Positions 1 through 8,292 of a DNA stretch of 64,000 nucleotides are shown piece after piece (within the stretch, counting starts at the first letter, position 1; the number at the start of each line of letters is the position of its first letter). The translations under genes and the position numbers were made by a program. The notes under the pieces were generated by a model. It searched no databases. It was not told the origin of the DNA and saw nothing but the letters and a program-made list of their open reading frames with translations. Source of the DNA: Siphonodentalium dalli (lineage: Eukaryota; Mollusca; Scaphopoda; Gadilida; Siphonodentaliidae); assembly GCA_032622095.1 (NCBI GenBank), contig CP136069.1, forward strand, positions 153,003,043 through 153,067,042, written 5' to 3'.

Positions 1-497
1 AATTAATCAGATATAAGAACACAATAACTATTCAATTGGAATAACATATATTTTAAATCAAAATCACAAATGTCACAATCTAGCATAAGCAAAACATAAT
101 TAACACCAATATGTACATGTATTTCACCAAATGATAAGGAGATGCACGGATTCTTTGTATGAAATTTATTAATTTTGCTAATTACAAAAAATGCTGTTTA
201 ATTTGAACAAAGATCCACCGATATTACTGTTGCTACACTATTAAACAAACGACGATGTCTTACCGGAAATAACACAGGCTCTCATTGAATAGATGCCATT
301 ATCTGATTGGATAATGACGAGATCTTCGGAAGGGTCAATTATTCAAAAATACCAAGAATGGATTTTTCCTTCCCTTGGAACTGGCTTTACTTGTTATTTT
401 GAAGAATACAGTTTATGTTCTAACTCGCCGGGCTCGACCGAACATAAATTGTTTATGGAATGACGACAAAGAATGTATGGTACGATATATATGAACT
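1..497. other. AT-rich sequence, nothing recognised
   Basis: No exon, RNA gene, terminal inverted repeat or tandem repeat could be recognised here. It ends at the TTAA that begins the first family-A MITE. Confidence 0.4.
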
Positions 498-852
498 TTA
501 ACCCTTTACCCAACAGAGGGCCCTGTGCCAATGCATTCTCTTATATATGCGAGGCGACCTATGGTCGACTCGCATATATAAGAGAATGCATTGGCACAGG
601 GCCCTCATTCCATAAACAATTAAAAATTATAAAATTGTTAAAGAATGTAAGAAAAAATGGTAAAAAGTGTTTAAAAAAGATTTAAGAGAATGCATTGGCA
701 CAGGGCATAACTGTAACTATCACAATGTGGTCAAGGAGCCGGTTCCAATGATATCCATATTTGTATGGTTCTATTGAGACAGACCGAAGATATTTTAGGC
801 TGTTGAAGCTTTATTTGGCCGGTTTTGGCCGGTTTGTTGGGTAAAGGGTTAA
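498..852 (+). mobile_element. TTAA-flanked MITE family A (piggyBac-like), copy 1
   Basis: The element is bounded by TTAA on both sides, with terminal inverted repeats CCCTTTACCCAACA at the left and TGTTGGGTAAAGGG at the right. Near the left end is a hairpin of about 90 bp built from GCCAATGCATTCTCTTATA and its reverse complement around a central GACCTATGGTC. The second hairpin found in complete copies is reduced here to one arm at about 684-705. A constant right part ('AACTGTAACTATCACAATG...GACAGACCGAAG') precedes the end. TTAA duplication and CCCTTT ends are hallmarks of piggyBac-type transposons. No transposase is present, so the copy is non-autonomous. Confidence 0.8.
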
Positions 853-1122
853 TGGCAAATCGGGATGTGTAGATAGACTACAAAATCAGAAGTAGAGTGA
901 AGCTTGTTCCAGGTGACAAGCTTTTTAAGTCGATACAAAATCAGCCGTGCGAAAAGACTCACACGCGCTTAGCGCAGTGAGTGATCACTTAATATGCATA
1001 CACGATATTGACCCAATTTAAACCAAAACTGGACGGTGTTATTAACTCTTTCACTGCCATACACTCCTGATCGAACTTCAATAAATATAAATGCCATATA
1101 TCCATGAATAATTGAAGCTTAG

Positions 1123-1533
1123 CAAGCCTGCAACTATATGTAGTGTGTCTGTCATTTGCAGAATGAGGTCCCCAGAGGGTGAATTTAGTGATGCTATCCC
1201 GCATGGTGGCCAGCGGGTAGCATCACCAAATGCATCCTCTGGGAACCTCATTCTACTTAGGTATCAACTGCTATGGGAGACCTTCTATTAGGATCAGATT
1301 GAAATTCACCAGATATGCATTTTATCTTCTGCAAATGAGGGGATGAGGGGATATAGAAACTGAACAGAAGGGAAAAAGTAACTAAAAACAATATTAATTT
1401 GAGACTATAGATACTTCCTAAAAGATAAGGCCAAAGTAGAATGAGGTCCCCAGAGGGTGAATTTGGTTAGAATAACTGAATTCACCTTCTGGGGACCTCA
1501 TTTTGCAAACCCAAGAGAACTTTTCAAGGCTTG
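1123..1533 (+). mobile_element. hAT-like MITE of the GAATGAGGTCCCCAGAGGG family
   Basis: It starts CAAGCCTGCAACTATATGTA and ends TTTTCAAGGCTTG. Two internal inverted-repeat cassettes (GAATGAGGTCCCCAGAGGG ... its complement) sit near the ends around a central AT-rich segment with AGAAGGGAAAAAGTAACTA. Family membership is clear by eye. A target duplication is not evident at this copy. Confidence 0.65.
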
Positions 1534-1582
1534 TTAATATTGAGGTTGGTGAGAAGTGCAATGTTAACTGTTAAGTTATAAA

Positions 1583-2009
1583 GGCTGATGCAGGTCTCAA
1601 AATATGGTGCCTTACATTTGCAGAATGAGGTCCCCAAAGAGTGATTTAGGTGACGCCACCCCGCACTGTGGGCAGGAATCACCAAATTCATCCTATGGGG
1701 ACCTTATTATGCATGGCCTCATTTGCTATGGGAGGCCGAGACACAGATTTAAATTCACAGAGGGTGAAGATGGTGATGTTCCCCCATTAAGCACCTCGAT
1801 TATTCATTGTGTCATCTGCCAATTTGGGGACATAGAGAAACTAAACTAAAAAAGAAAAAGAAACTAAACAAACTTGTTAATTTGATAATAAAGATACTTT
1901 CAGAGAAGATGAGGCCTACAGAGGGTGAATTTAGTGATGCTAGTAAATTCACCCTATGGGGACCTCATTCTGCAAATCTCCAGCACCCTGTTTTGAGGCC
2001 TGATGATCA
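1583..2009 (+). mobile_element. hAT-like MITE, GAATGAGGTCCCC family, second copy
   Basis: Ends CAGGTCTCAAAATATGGTGCC and AGCACCCTGTTTTGAGGCCTG are imperfect inverted repeats. The two inner cassettes read GAATGAGGTCCCCAAAGAG and CACCCTATGGGGACCTCATTC. The middle matches the copies at 4549-5402 and 20128-20500 (TGTGTCATCTGCCAATTTGG). No protein-coding potential beyond chance reading frames. Confidence 0.65.
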
Positions 2010-2113
2010 GATTACAAACCTAGCTTTCTATGGTACAATATGGTACATGTACTTATAATCCTGTAATATTCATTAAATACCCCATTATCATCAGTAAATA
2101 CACATAACCTTTC

Positions 2114-2240
2114 ATAACTAGAGCTGCGCTGGTGCAGCATTAAATATCCTGTGCCAGGTCATTCTCTTATATAGGTATGCGAGTCTTCCATAGGGAGCCT
2201 CACATATATAAGAGAATGCACTGGCTTACAAGGTCAAGAT
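2114..2240 (+). mobile_element. Partial family-B MITE remnant
   Basis: Carries GAGCTGCGCTGGTGCAGCAT followed by a hairpin TGCCAGGTCATTCTCTTATA ... TATATAAGAGAATGCACTGG. These are the inner parts of the family-B elements seen complete at 3097-3376. TTAA ends are not preserved. Confidence 0.5.
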
Positions 2241-2863
2241 AAATATTGTTAGGTCAATGCACATGTATTCTCTTCAATATGCCAGTCTCAAGACAAGTGA
2301 AGCACTTTGGAGACAAGTTACATACTAGTATATCTCTCATGTCTCCATCCTAAATGTCTTGAACTGACCCAGCTAATATATCTTACATGTATAGAAGCCT
2401 TTTATGATGAAGGCAGTCCGTATTAGGTTATATTCGCTGAACTTTATGCTGGCATTGGCCTGGCATCTGTGGAATGTGATGCCATTGTTACTCGAGATAA
2501 GTCTATCGATCAATCAATACATTCTGCAAATATTTTCCTAGCTTTGAGCTATTTCAAGGTACACATAAATGGGCGAAAACAAGTACTTTAACTTAGATGC
2601 CGGCTTCGGCATTGACTAAATTAATTATTTTTCGAGATAAAAATCAGATGTAGCCAAATTGATCTCTTTTCTTTATCTATATTGATCAATACTTCAGCCC
2701 GCCATATATAATCACATACTACACACCAGCTGACATCTATGGACAGTGTCAGAAATTACCCAGAATAGGCATTGCTATAAAAAACAGCTGTTAGTCAATT
2801 CCATTATGTGATGTCATGCCTGAAGTTCTGTTCTTTTAGCTTGAATTGTTCTGTTGCTAGTAC
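2241..2863. other. No recognised feature
   Basis: Moderately AT-rich sequence with no inverted repeats, no tandem repeats and no convincing exon that I can support. Confidence 0.35.
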
Positions 2864-3069
2864 TTAACCCTTTCAGTGCCAAGTCTGATTTTTGTATCAA
2901 CCCATATCAGCTTGATCATTTTTCAAATTTATTGAATATAATAATGTGATACATTGATGGAAAGAGCTCTTTCCATCAATGTATCACATTATTATAATCA
3001 ATAAATTTGAAAAATGATAAAGGAAATATGGGTTGATACAAAAATCGGACTTGGCACTGAAAGGGTTAA
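2864..3069 (+). mobile_element. TTAA-flanked palindromic MITE family C, short copy
   Basis: A near-perfect palindrome of about 200 bp bounded by TTAA. The arms start CCCTTTCAGTGCCAAGTC and return as GACTTGGCACTGAAAGGG. The centre is AAAGAGCTCTTT. As in family A, TTAA precedes CCCTTT, pointing to piggyBac-type mobilisation. A second copy with a large central insertion lies at 17104-17862. Confidence 0.8.
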
Positions 3070-3096
3070 CGACCAGTAATATTACGTGAATGAGGT

Positions 3097-3376
3097 TCTT
3101 AACCCTTAAACGTACATGACGGGAGCTGCGCTGGTGCAGCATTAAAAATCATGTGCCAGTGCATTCTCTTATATATGCTACTCTCCCATAGGGAACCTAC
3201 ATGTATCATATATAAAAGAATGCACTGGCATATAAGGCCATGGTTATTTAAATATTAAGGCCCATGTGTTCTCTTAAATATGTGAGGCTCCCTATGGGAG
3301 ACTCGCATTATTAAGAGAATGCATTGGCACAGGGTTTTCGCAAAATTTCAGGAAACTCCAGTCATGAAAGGGTTAA
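3097..3376 (+). mobile_element. TTAA-flanked MITE family B (piggyBac-like)
   Basis: Left end ACCCTTAAACGTACATGACG followed by GGAGCTGCGCTGGTGCAGCA. Right end CTCCAGTCATGAAAGGGTTAA. It has internal hairpins built from GTGCCAGTGCATTCTCTTATA and CTCCCATAGGGAG. Family B shares the ATGCATTCTCTTATATATGC core with family A but has different ends, so the two are related or share captured sequence. Many further copies occur in the window. Confidence 0.65.
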
Positions 3377-3559
3377 ATGGTTATCAATGTCCATAATGCT
3401 CATGCAGTGTTCATGTGAGTGGGACCTCCATTAGCTCAGTCAGTGTGGTGCATAACAGAGTGGCCGACTCGACATTACCATCCAGCAATGGCAAAGCTGG
3501 TATGATTTCCCCATAAGAACGGACTCAATTCAAGTTTCTCGCCAAGTTTGTCAGTTATT

Positions 3560-4015
3560 TAACCCTTTCATGACTGGAGCTGTGCTGGTGCAGCCTTAAC
3601 CCTTCCATGAAATTTGGTGAAAACCCTGTGCCAATTCATTCTCTTATATAGGGCGCCTTGCATATATAAGAGAATACATTGGCCTGACAATATTTACCTT
3701 GACTTGTAAGCCAGTGCATTCTCTTACTCTCAGGTGCCTAATAATAGTGTCATAATTTTGGAGAATATTTCCAATGATCACTATTATTTGGCATTGAGAC
3801 AAAGAATGAAATTGCCATCACTATTATTATTTTCAGCATAAATCACCATGCATCCATCACTATTATTATTTTCAGCATAAATCACCATCCATCACTATTA
3901 TTAGGCCATCACGATTATTAGGCACCTGAGAGTATATATGCAAAGCTGCCTATGGGAGACTCGCATAATCTAAGATAATTCACTGGCACCAGTGCAGCTC
4001 TTGTCATGAACGGGT
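3560..4015 (+). mobile_element. Family-B MITE interrupted by a TA-flanked element
   Basis: Begins TTAACCCTTTCATGACTGGA and ends at about ...CTTGTCATGAACGGGTA. The palindromic core is split: CATTCTCT-TA at about 3732 resumes as TA-TATATGC at about 3933, leaving a separate element (3733-3932) inside. Confidence 0.6.
3733..3932 (+). mobile_element. TA-flanked MITE with CTCTCAGGTGCC ends
   Basis: Terminal inverted repeats CTCTCAGGTGCCTAATAAT and ATTATTAGGCACCTGAGAG with TA on both sides. The host palindrome TTATATATGC was split exactly at a TA, which supports a TA target duplication. The interior has a directly repeated segment (CACTATTATTATTTTCAGCA, twice). A related copy with the same ends and TA flanks is at 32820-32999. 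Confidence 0.75.
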
Positions 4016-4119
4016 ATCATGTTTACTACCGAGGCCCATTCAATTACATGCAAAAAGTAAGAGATAACTCATAGTTGGCAGTCAACGTGAACGATAAACC
4101 CGAACCAAACCAACATCAT

Positions 4120-4502
4120 TTAACCCTTTACCCAACAGAAGGGCCCTGTGCCAATGCATTCTCTTATATATGCGAGTCGACCATAGGTCGCCTCGCATAT
4201 ATAAGAGAATGCATTGGCTTAACACATATTAAAAATGATCAAATTGTCAAAGAATGTAGAAAATATTATAAGAAAAAATGGTAAAAAGTGTTAAAAAAAG
4301 ATTTTTTTTAGGCCAATGCATTCTCTTATATATGACAGAATGCATTGGCACAGGACATAACTGTAACCATCACAATGTGGTCAACGAACCGATTCCAATG
4401 ATATCCATATTTGTATGGTGTTATTGAGACAGACCGAAGATATTTTAGGCTGTTGAAGCTTTATATGGGCGTTTTTGGCCGGTTTGTTGGGTAAAGGGTT
4501 AA
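4120..4502 (+). mobile_element. TTAA MITE family A, copy 2
   Basis: Bounded by TTAA with CCCTTTACCCAACA ends. It keeps one complete hairpin (GTGCCAATGCATTCTCTTAT ... ATAAGAGAATGCATTGGC). The second hairpin near 4314-4350 is shortened. The right part matches copy 1. Confidence 0.8.
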
Positions 4503-4597
4503 AAAGGTCCTCAATGTCCAATGTTGCTCACTGTAGATCAGGCCTGAGTTTAGTGTGCCTGTCATTTGCAAAATGAGGGTGAATTTAGTGACGATAT

Positions 4598-4851
4598 CAA
4601 GCCTTGAAATAGGGTGCCTGTCATTTGCAGAATGAGGTCCCCAGAGGGAGAATTTGGTGATGCTAGCCCGCTATGCGGGGTAGCATCACCAAATTCACCC
4701 TCTGGGAACCTCATTCTGCTGAGTTGTAAGCAGAATGAGGTCCCCAGAGGGTGAATTTGGTGATGCTAGCCCGCTATGCGGGGTAGCATCACTAAATTCA
4801 CCCTCTGGGGACCTCATTCTGCAAATGACAGGCACCCTATTTCAAGGCTTG
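4598..4851 (+). mobile_element. Inner hAT-like MITE with 8-bp target duplication
   Basis: Starts CAAGCCTTGAAATAGGGTGC and ends GCACCCTATTTCAAGGCTTG, essentially perfect inverted termini. Flanks are GACGATAT (4590-4597) and GACGCTAT (4852-4859), 7 of 8 identical. It consists of two inverted GAATGAGGTCCCCAGAGGG cassettes back to back, without the long central segment of bigger copies. Confidence 0.75.
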
Positions 4852-5009
4852 GACGCTATCCCACATGGTAGGCTGATCTGCTATGGGAGACAGACTCAAA
4901 TTGAAGTTCCCAAATAGTGAATTATGTGATGTACACCCATTGGGAACCTCGATTATGCAATGTGTCATCTGCCAATTTGGGGAAATAGAGAAACTGAACT
5001 AAAAAAGAA

Positions 5010-5202
5010 ATAACCCCCTGACCCATTGACCAATCAAATCCTCGCTCAACCAACCTAGAGTATAAAAGGACAGGCAAAATCCACATCTACCCACGCCATC
5101 CTGGTCCTGATGAAGATACACTTGTTATCGAAAGCGCTAGACCATTTTTAGGATATTCAAGTGAGTGAGTACCTCCCTGGAGGATCATCCTCACCTAATT
5201 TT
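5010..5202 (+). mobile_element. 193-bp retro-unit with 11-bp target duplication (PLE/retrozyme-like)
   Basis: The direct repeat CTAAAAAAGAA occurs at 4999-5009 and 5203-5213. The related MITE copy at about 24661 reads through this point without the insert, so the 193 bp is an insertion. It carries a TATA-like box (TATAAAAGG at 5061-5069), a hammerhead-like core (5098-5154) and a short hairpin CTCCCTGGAG near 5173-5182. A target duplication of variable length, no inverted termini and a hammerhead motif together fit a solo pLTR of a Penelope-like element or a small retrozyme. The class is inference. Confidence 0.55.
5098..5154 (+). ncRNA. Hammerhead-ribozyme-like motif, type I
   Basis: Conserved boxes CTGATGA (5107-5113) and GAAA (5130-5133) are present. 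Stem II is GATA (5115-5118) with TATC (5126-5129) around a 7-nt loop. Stem III is minimal: AGC (5133-5135) with GCT (5136-5138). The cleavage triplet would be CTA, with cleavage after A5139. Stem I is GGTC (5103-5106) with GACC (5140-5143), extended across an internal loop by ATCCT (5098-5102) with AGGAT (5150-5154). Extremely short stem III is known for animal retrozyme and Penelope hammerheads, which may act as dimers. One oddity is an extra A (5114) between CTGATGA and stem II, which could lower or abolish activity. Confidence 0.55.
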
Positions 5203-5559
5203 CTAAAAAAGAATCTCGGTGAAGAATTTTCTATAGAAATTTGGTAATAAATAAACTTTCCTGAGAAGATGAGGCCTAAGCAGAATTAGGTCCTCAAAGG
5301 GTGAATTTAGTAATGCTAAGCCCACTATGCAGGATAGCGTCACTGAATTCACCCTCTGGGGACCTCATTCTGCAAATGACAGGCACCTTATTCTCAGGCC
5401 TGCTGCAGATTACATAATCTGGAATAATCAGCAACTAATATAAACCCGCTGTCACTGCGTTAACCCGTTCTATATCAGATAGTCACGAGTTTTATGTACA
5501 TGTATGTGTTAGAGTTTGTGGGTACTTGATGGGCGAAGAAAGAATTTTATCAATCTGAA

Positions 5560-5755
5560 CCGAGCGATTGTGAGTACCATTGTTAGGAGAATCGTATTAG
5601 ATCATAATCACTGACTGTTAGACAGGGTTGCCGGGTAGATGGCCGTCATAGGCCACGGCACTCCACACAATACTTATATGAATATCAATTCACTTATATT
5701 ATAATGTATTAACATATTGTATTGTGAAATAAAATATTATCCTATCCTATCCTAA
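5560..5755 (+). mobile_element. Retroelement 3' end with ATCCT-repeat tail
   Basis: Ends ...GTGAAATAAAATATTATCCTATCCTATCCTAA. An AATAAA-like signal followed by an ATCCT pentamer tail is typical of the 3' terminus of some non-LTR retrotransposons or SINEs. The same kind of tail occurs at 18726-18795 and in inverse orientation at 49565-49640. The 5' limit is not resolved. Confidence 0.4.
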
Positions 5756-5759
5756 TCTT

Positions 5760-6250
5760 TTGGTTGATCTCAGGTCTGTGAAACAAATGATAGCATTTTC
5801 AGTGTTACCCCTTTATATACTAAACACTCATTGATGAGTAGTTTATCTCATAAACGAATGTTCAGATAATAACTTAATAAGATGTATAATAGACCATTCT
5901 ATTGTATACAGTATGCCCTAAATAATCGACTCCTTAACCACAGCATAATTATGTGTAACTTTTCAGGATTTAGTCGGAAATATGGCTTGTTGCCATGATG
6001 AATGGCAACAAGCCATATTTCCGACTAAATCCTGAAAAGTTACCCAATATTCTTCTGTGGTTAAGAAGGAGTCGATTATTTAGGGCATTACTGTATCAGA
6101 TCATAATCACTAATGTTTTGGTTCATCTCAGGTCTGTGAAACAAATGATAGAAACGGTCATAGCATTTTCGGTGTTTATAACCCTTTGTATACTAAAACA
6201 CTCATTGATGAGTAGTTTATCCCAAAAACAAATGCTCAGATAATAATTTA
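5760..6250 (+). repeat. Direct duplication of about 110 bp around a mariner-like MITE
   Basis: GATCTCAGGTCTGTGAAACAAATGATAG-type sequence at about 5765 recurs at about 6124. Both copies continue into ACTCATTGATGAGTAGTTTATC, part of the family-D MITE (complete at 43690-43947). The intervening part contains the palindrome at 5909-6093. The arrangement suggests local duplication after MITE insertion. Confidence 0.5.
5909..6093 (+). mobile_element. Mariner-like palindromic MITE (CAGTAATGCCC family), copy 1
   Basis: About 185-bp palindrome with ends CAGTATGCCCTAAATAATCG and CGATTATTTAGGGCATTACTG, TA on both sides. Arms carry GGATTTAGTCGGAAATATGG. TA target and CAGT ends indicate Tc1/mariner mobilisation. 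No coding capacity. Confidence 0.75.
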
Positions 6251-6450
6251 ATAGGTTCAACAAACAACCATGTTGAACTTTATTATCTGAACATTTATCT
6301 CTAATAAATAGGACTTCTTCTGAACCTACATGTATATCTATTGCTTATTTTTCCTGACCCCCCCCCCCCCCCCCCCCACAGATGAATAATAGACCATTCT
6401 ATTGAATACTTTTATAACTGATGAGAGCATCAATTTAGTTTAGAAAGGGT
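6250..6450 (+). mobile_element. Family-D MITE fragment with a poly-C run
   Basis: GTTCAACAAACAACCATGTT and CATTTATCTCTAATAAATAGG match the interior of family-D elements. A run of about 17-19 C lies at about 6359-6377, followed by GATGAATAATAGACCATTCT, a family-D motif. The segment ends with TTTAGAAAGGGTTAA, a degraded TTAA-type terminus. Confidence 0.5.
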
Positions 6451-6850
6451 TAAGCCTAACAACAGATGCCTGTGCCACAGAGATCTACATGTATATAAAT
6501 TGGTAGTGTTCCATTCTCATGTCAAATCCTTTGACAACAGGGAGGATCAATTCGCTGGAATTAGGCAGTCTTAGAAGTATCTCAGCTCCGATCTTTGTTG
6601 AAAAATAATCAATACGCCAAAATTCATTATCTGCCCTGCTTTGAGCATATGTTTTTGTTGGCACCTAGTCACATGCTTAGGGTCACAACAAAGTCAGCCT
6701 GCCTTATCTTGTGTCTGTTGGGTGTATCTTGGTAGTGCCAGTTGCAGACTTGTGTTGTAAGAAGTTGGGTGGTCCTGATGACTACACAAAGTTTGGCTAT
6801 AGGTAATTTCATGAAGCAATTATCTTTGACATGACATGTCTAAAAATAAA
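6451..6850. other. No recognised feature
   Basis: No repeat family or exon recognised in this stretch of ordinary composition. Confidence 0.35.
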
Positions 6851-6854
6851 ACTA

Positions 6855-7314
6855 CACTCATGTCTGCAAATAGTGTGTCTGTCATTTGCAGAATGAGGTC
6901 CCCAGAGGGAGAATTTAGTGATGCTATCCTGCACAGCAGGCTAGCATCACCAAATTCACCCTCTGGGGACCTCATTCTGCTTAAGCCTCATCTTCTGGGA
7001 AGTATCTATAGTCTCAAATTAACAATGTTTTCAATTACTTTTTCCCTTCTGGCAAGTTTCTATATCCCCTATTTGCAGACGATAAAATGCATAATGAGGT
7101 GATTGATGGGTGAACACCACTAACTTCAACTTGGGAACTTCCATCTGATCCTAGGTCTCCCATACATGTAGTTGTTGATGCCTAAGCAGAATGAGGTTCC
7201 CAGAGGGTGAATTTGGTGATACTACATGTAGCCCACCATGCAGGATAACGTCACTAAATTCACCTTCTGGGGACCTCATTCTGCAAATGACAGACACACT
7301 ATTTGCAGGCTTGA
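6855..7314 (+). mobile_element. Full-length hAT-like MITE (GAATGAGGTCCCC family)
   Basis: Left end TGTCTGCAAATAGTGTGTCT and right end AGACACACTATTTGCAGGCTTG are inverted. Two cassettes each contain paired GAATGAGGTCCCCAGAGGG / complement motifs. The central part (CTTCTGGGAAGTATCTATAG ... AGAAGATAAAATGCATAATG) is shared with the copies at 21708, 37931, 48066, 48587 and 60001. Overlapping reading frames across it are chance. Confidence 0.7.
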
Positions 7315-7419
7315 CTGGATTAGTCCCATGTTACTCGGTTTGAAGATAGTGTAAGGTTTGGATCGAAAAACTTCGACCATCAAGCACAACATACGATAGT
7401 TTTCCAAATGTTATAGCAG

Positions 7420-7650
7420 GGTGGGAGCAGGGACCATCCTAGAGGGCGACTTGGGAGACATCTTCTACCTAAAATGTGCCACATCTGCTTCTTTTTGTCC
7501 CAGGGAGAAGAGACCTCTCTCATATATCAGAGTATGCATATGTCCCAACAGAATATTTAACCTTTCCTTGACTGGAGCTTCCTGAAATTTTGCGAAAATT
7601 CTGTGCCAATGCATTCTCTTATATATGCGAGTCTCCCATAGGGAGCCTGG
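7420..7650. mobile_element. Fragments of a CAGGGACC hAT-like element and of family B
   Basis: CAGGGACCATCCTAGAGGGC at about 7433 matches the left end of the complete element at 26720. From about 7558, TTAACCTTTCCTTGACTGGA and GTGCCAATGCATTCTCTTAT match family B, which stops after TCTCCCATAGGGAGCCT at about 7648. Confidence 0.45.
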
Positions 7651-8292
7651 GGGAAAAGAGTTCTTGGCAGACAGCACAACCATGCCCCTTCACACAGTTC
7701 GTGTGAGTGGAAATTGCACTTGGATTTTGTCGCGGTAATAATTGTCCAGGCATATACAGCTGTCCAATACAGATTTGTTCGAATATAACTTTGATATACG
7801 CAAACATATAATAAAATATTTGTTTTCGCTGTAAATACATATATAATGTAGTATATATTTGTAATATATCCTGTCAACGCAATTATCTGTTTTTGGGCAC
7901 TGTCATTGTAGGATAGTTTTGACTCTCGAATTATCAAAGTATTATCGTTCGGCACAGAAGAACAGTAACACAATACTAATGATGTGTTATGTTTGAATGT
8001 TATACTGTAGATACAACTGGTATGTAAATTAACATGCTGCCTTAATTTCTGACAAGGAATTGTATTATGTGGGTTTTATAAGCACTATGCAGATATTTGT
8101 TATTATGGGCGGTTGTTAGAAGTGAAATATATATCGTGGATTTATAGAGGTCCCCGTGGGAGTTCATTGTCCATACATTGGGAGCCATGACCATTCTAGA
8201 TTAAGAATGTCGACTTGTGGTATAAAGCATATATAGTATAAAATACCCATTTGGAGAAATAAAAAGTTGAGGTAGAACAAAGGAGCTGGGTT
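7651..8292. other. No recognised feature
   Basis: A minus-strand reading frame of about 138 codons crosses this region, but it overlaps the family-B fragment and shows no motif or codon pattern that I would defend as a gene. Confidence 0.35.

Larger units (their letters stand above)
4549..5402 (+). mobile_element. hAT-like MITE hosting two younger insertions
   Basis: The element starts CAGGCCTGAGTTTAGTGTGC and ends with ...TTCTCAGGCCTG. It is flanked by CTGTAGAT (4541-4548) and CTGCAGAT (5403-5410), a 7-of-8 match read as an 8-bp target duplication. That length fits hAT-type transposition. Inside it lie a second copy of the same family (4598-4851) and a 193-bp retro-unit with a ribozyme-like motif (5010-5202), so this is the oldest layer of the nest. 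Confidence 0.7.

Noticed and set aside
1980-2010. Second hammerhead candidate at a CTGATGA-like site
   Set aside because: No GAAA box or pairing stems follow. The same holds for CTGATGA at about 6777 and 31750.
7557-7973. 138-codon minus-strand frame as a gene
   Set aside because: Its C-terminal part is translated family-B MITE sequence and the rest shows no recognisable protein features.
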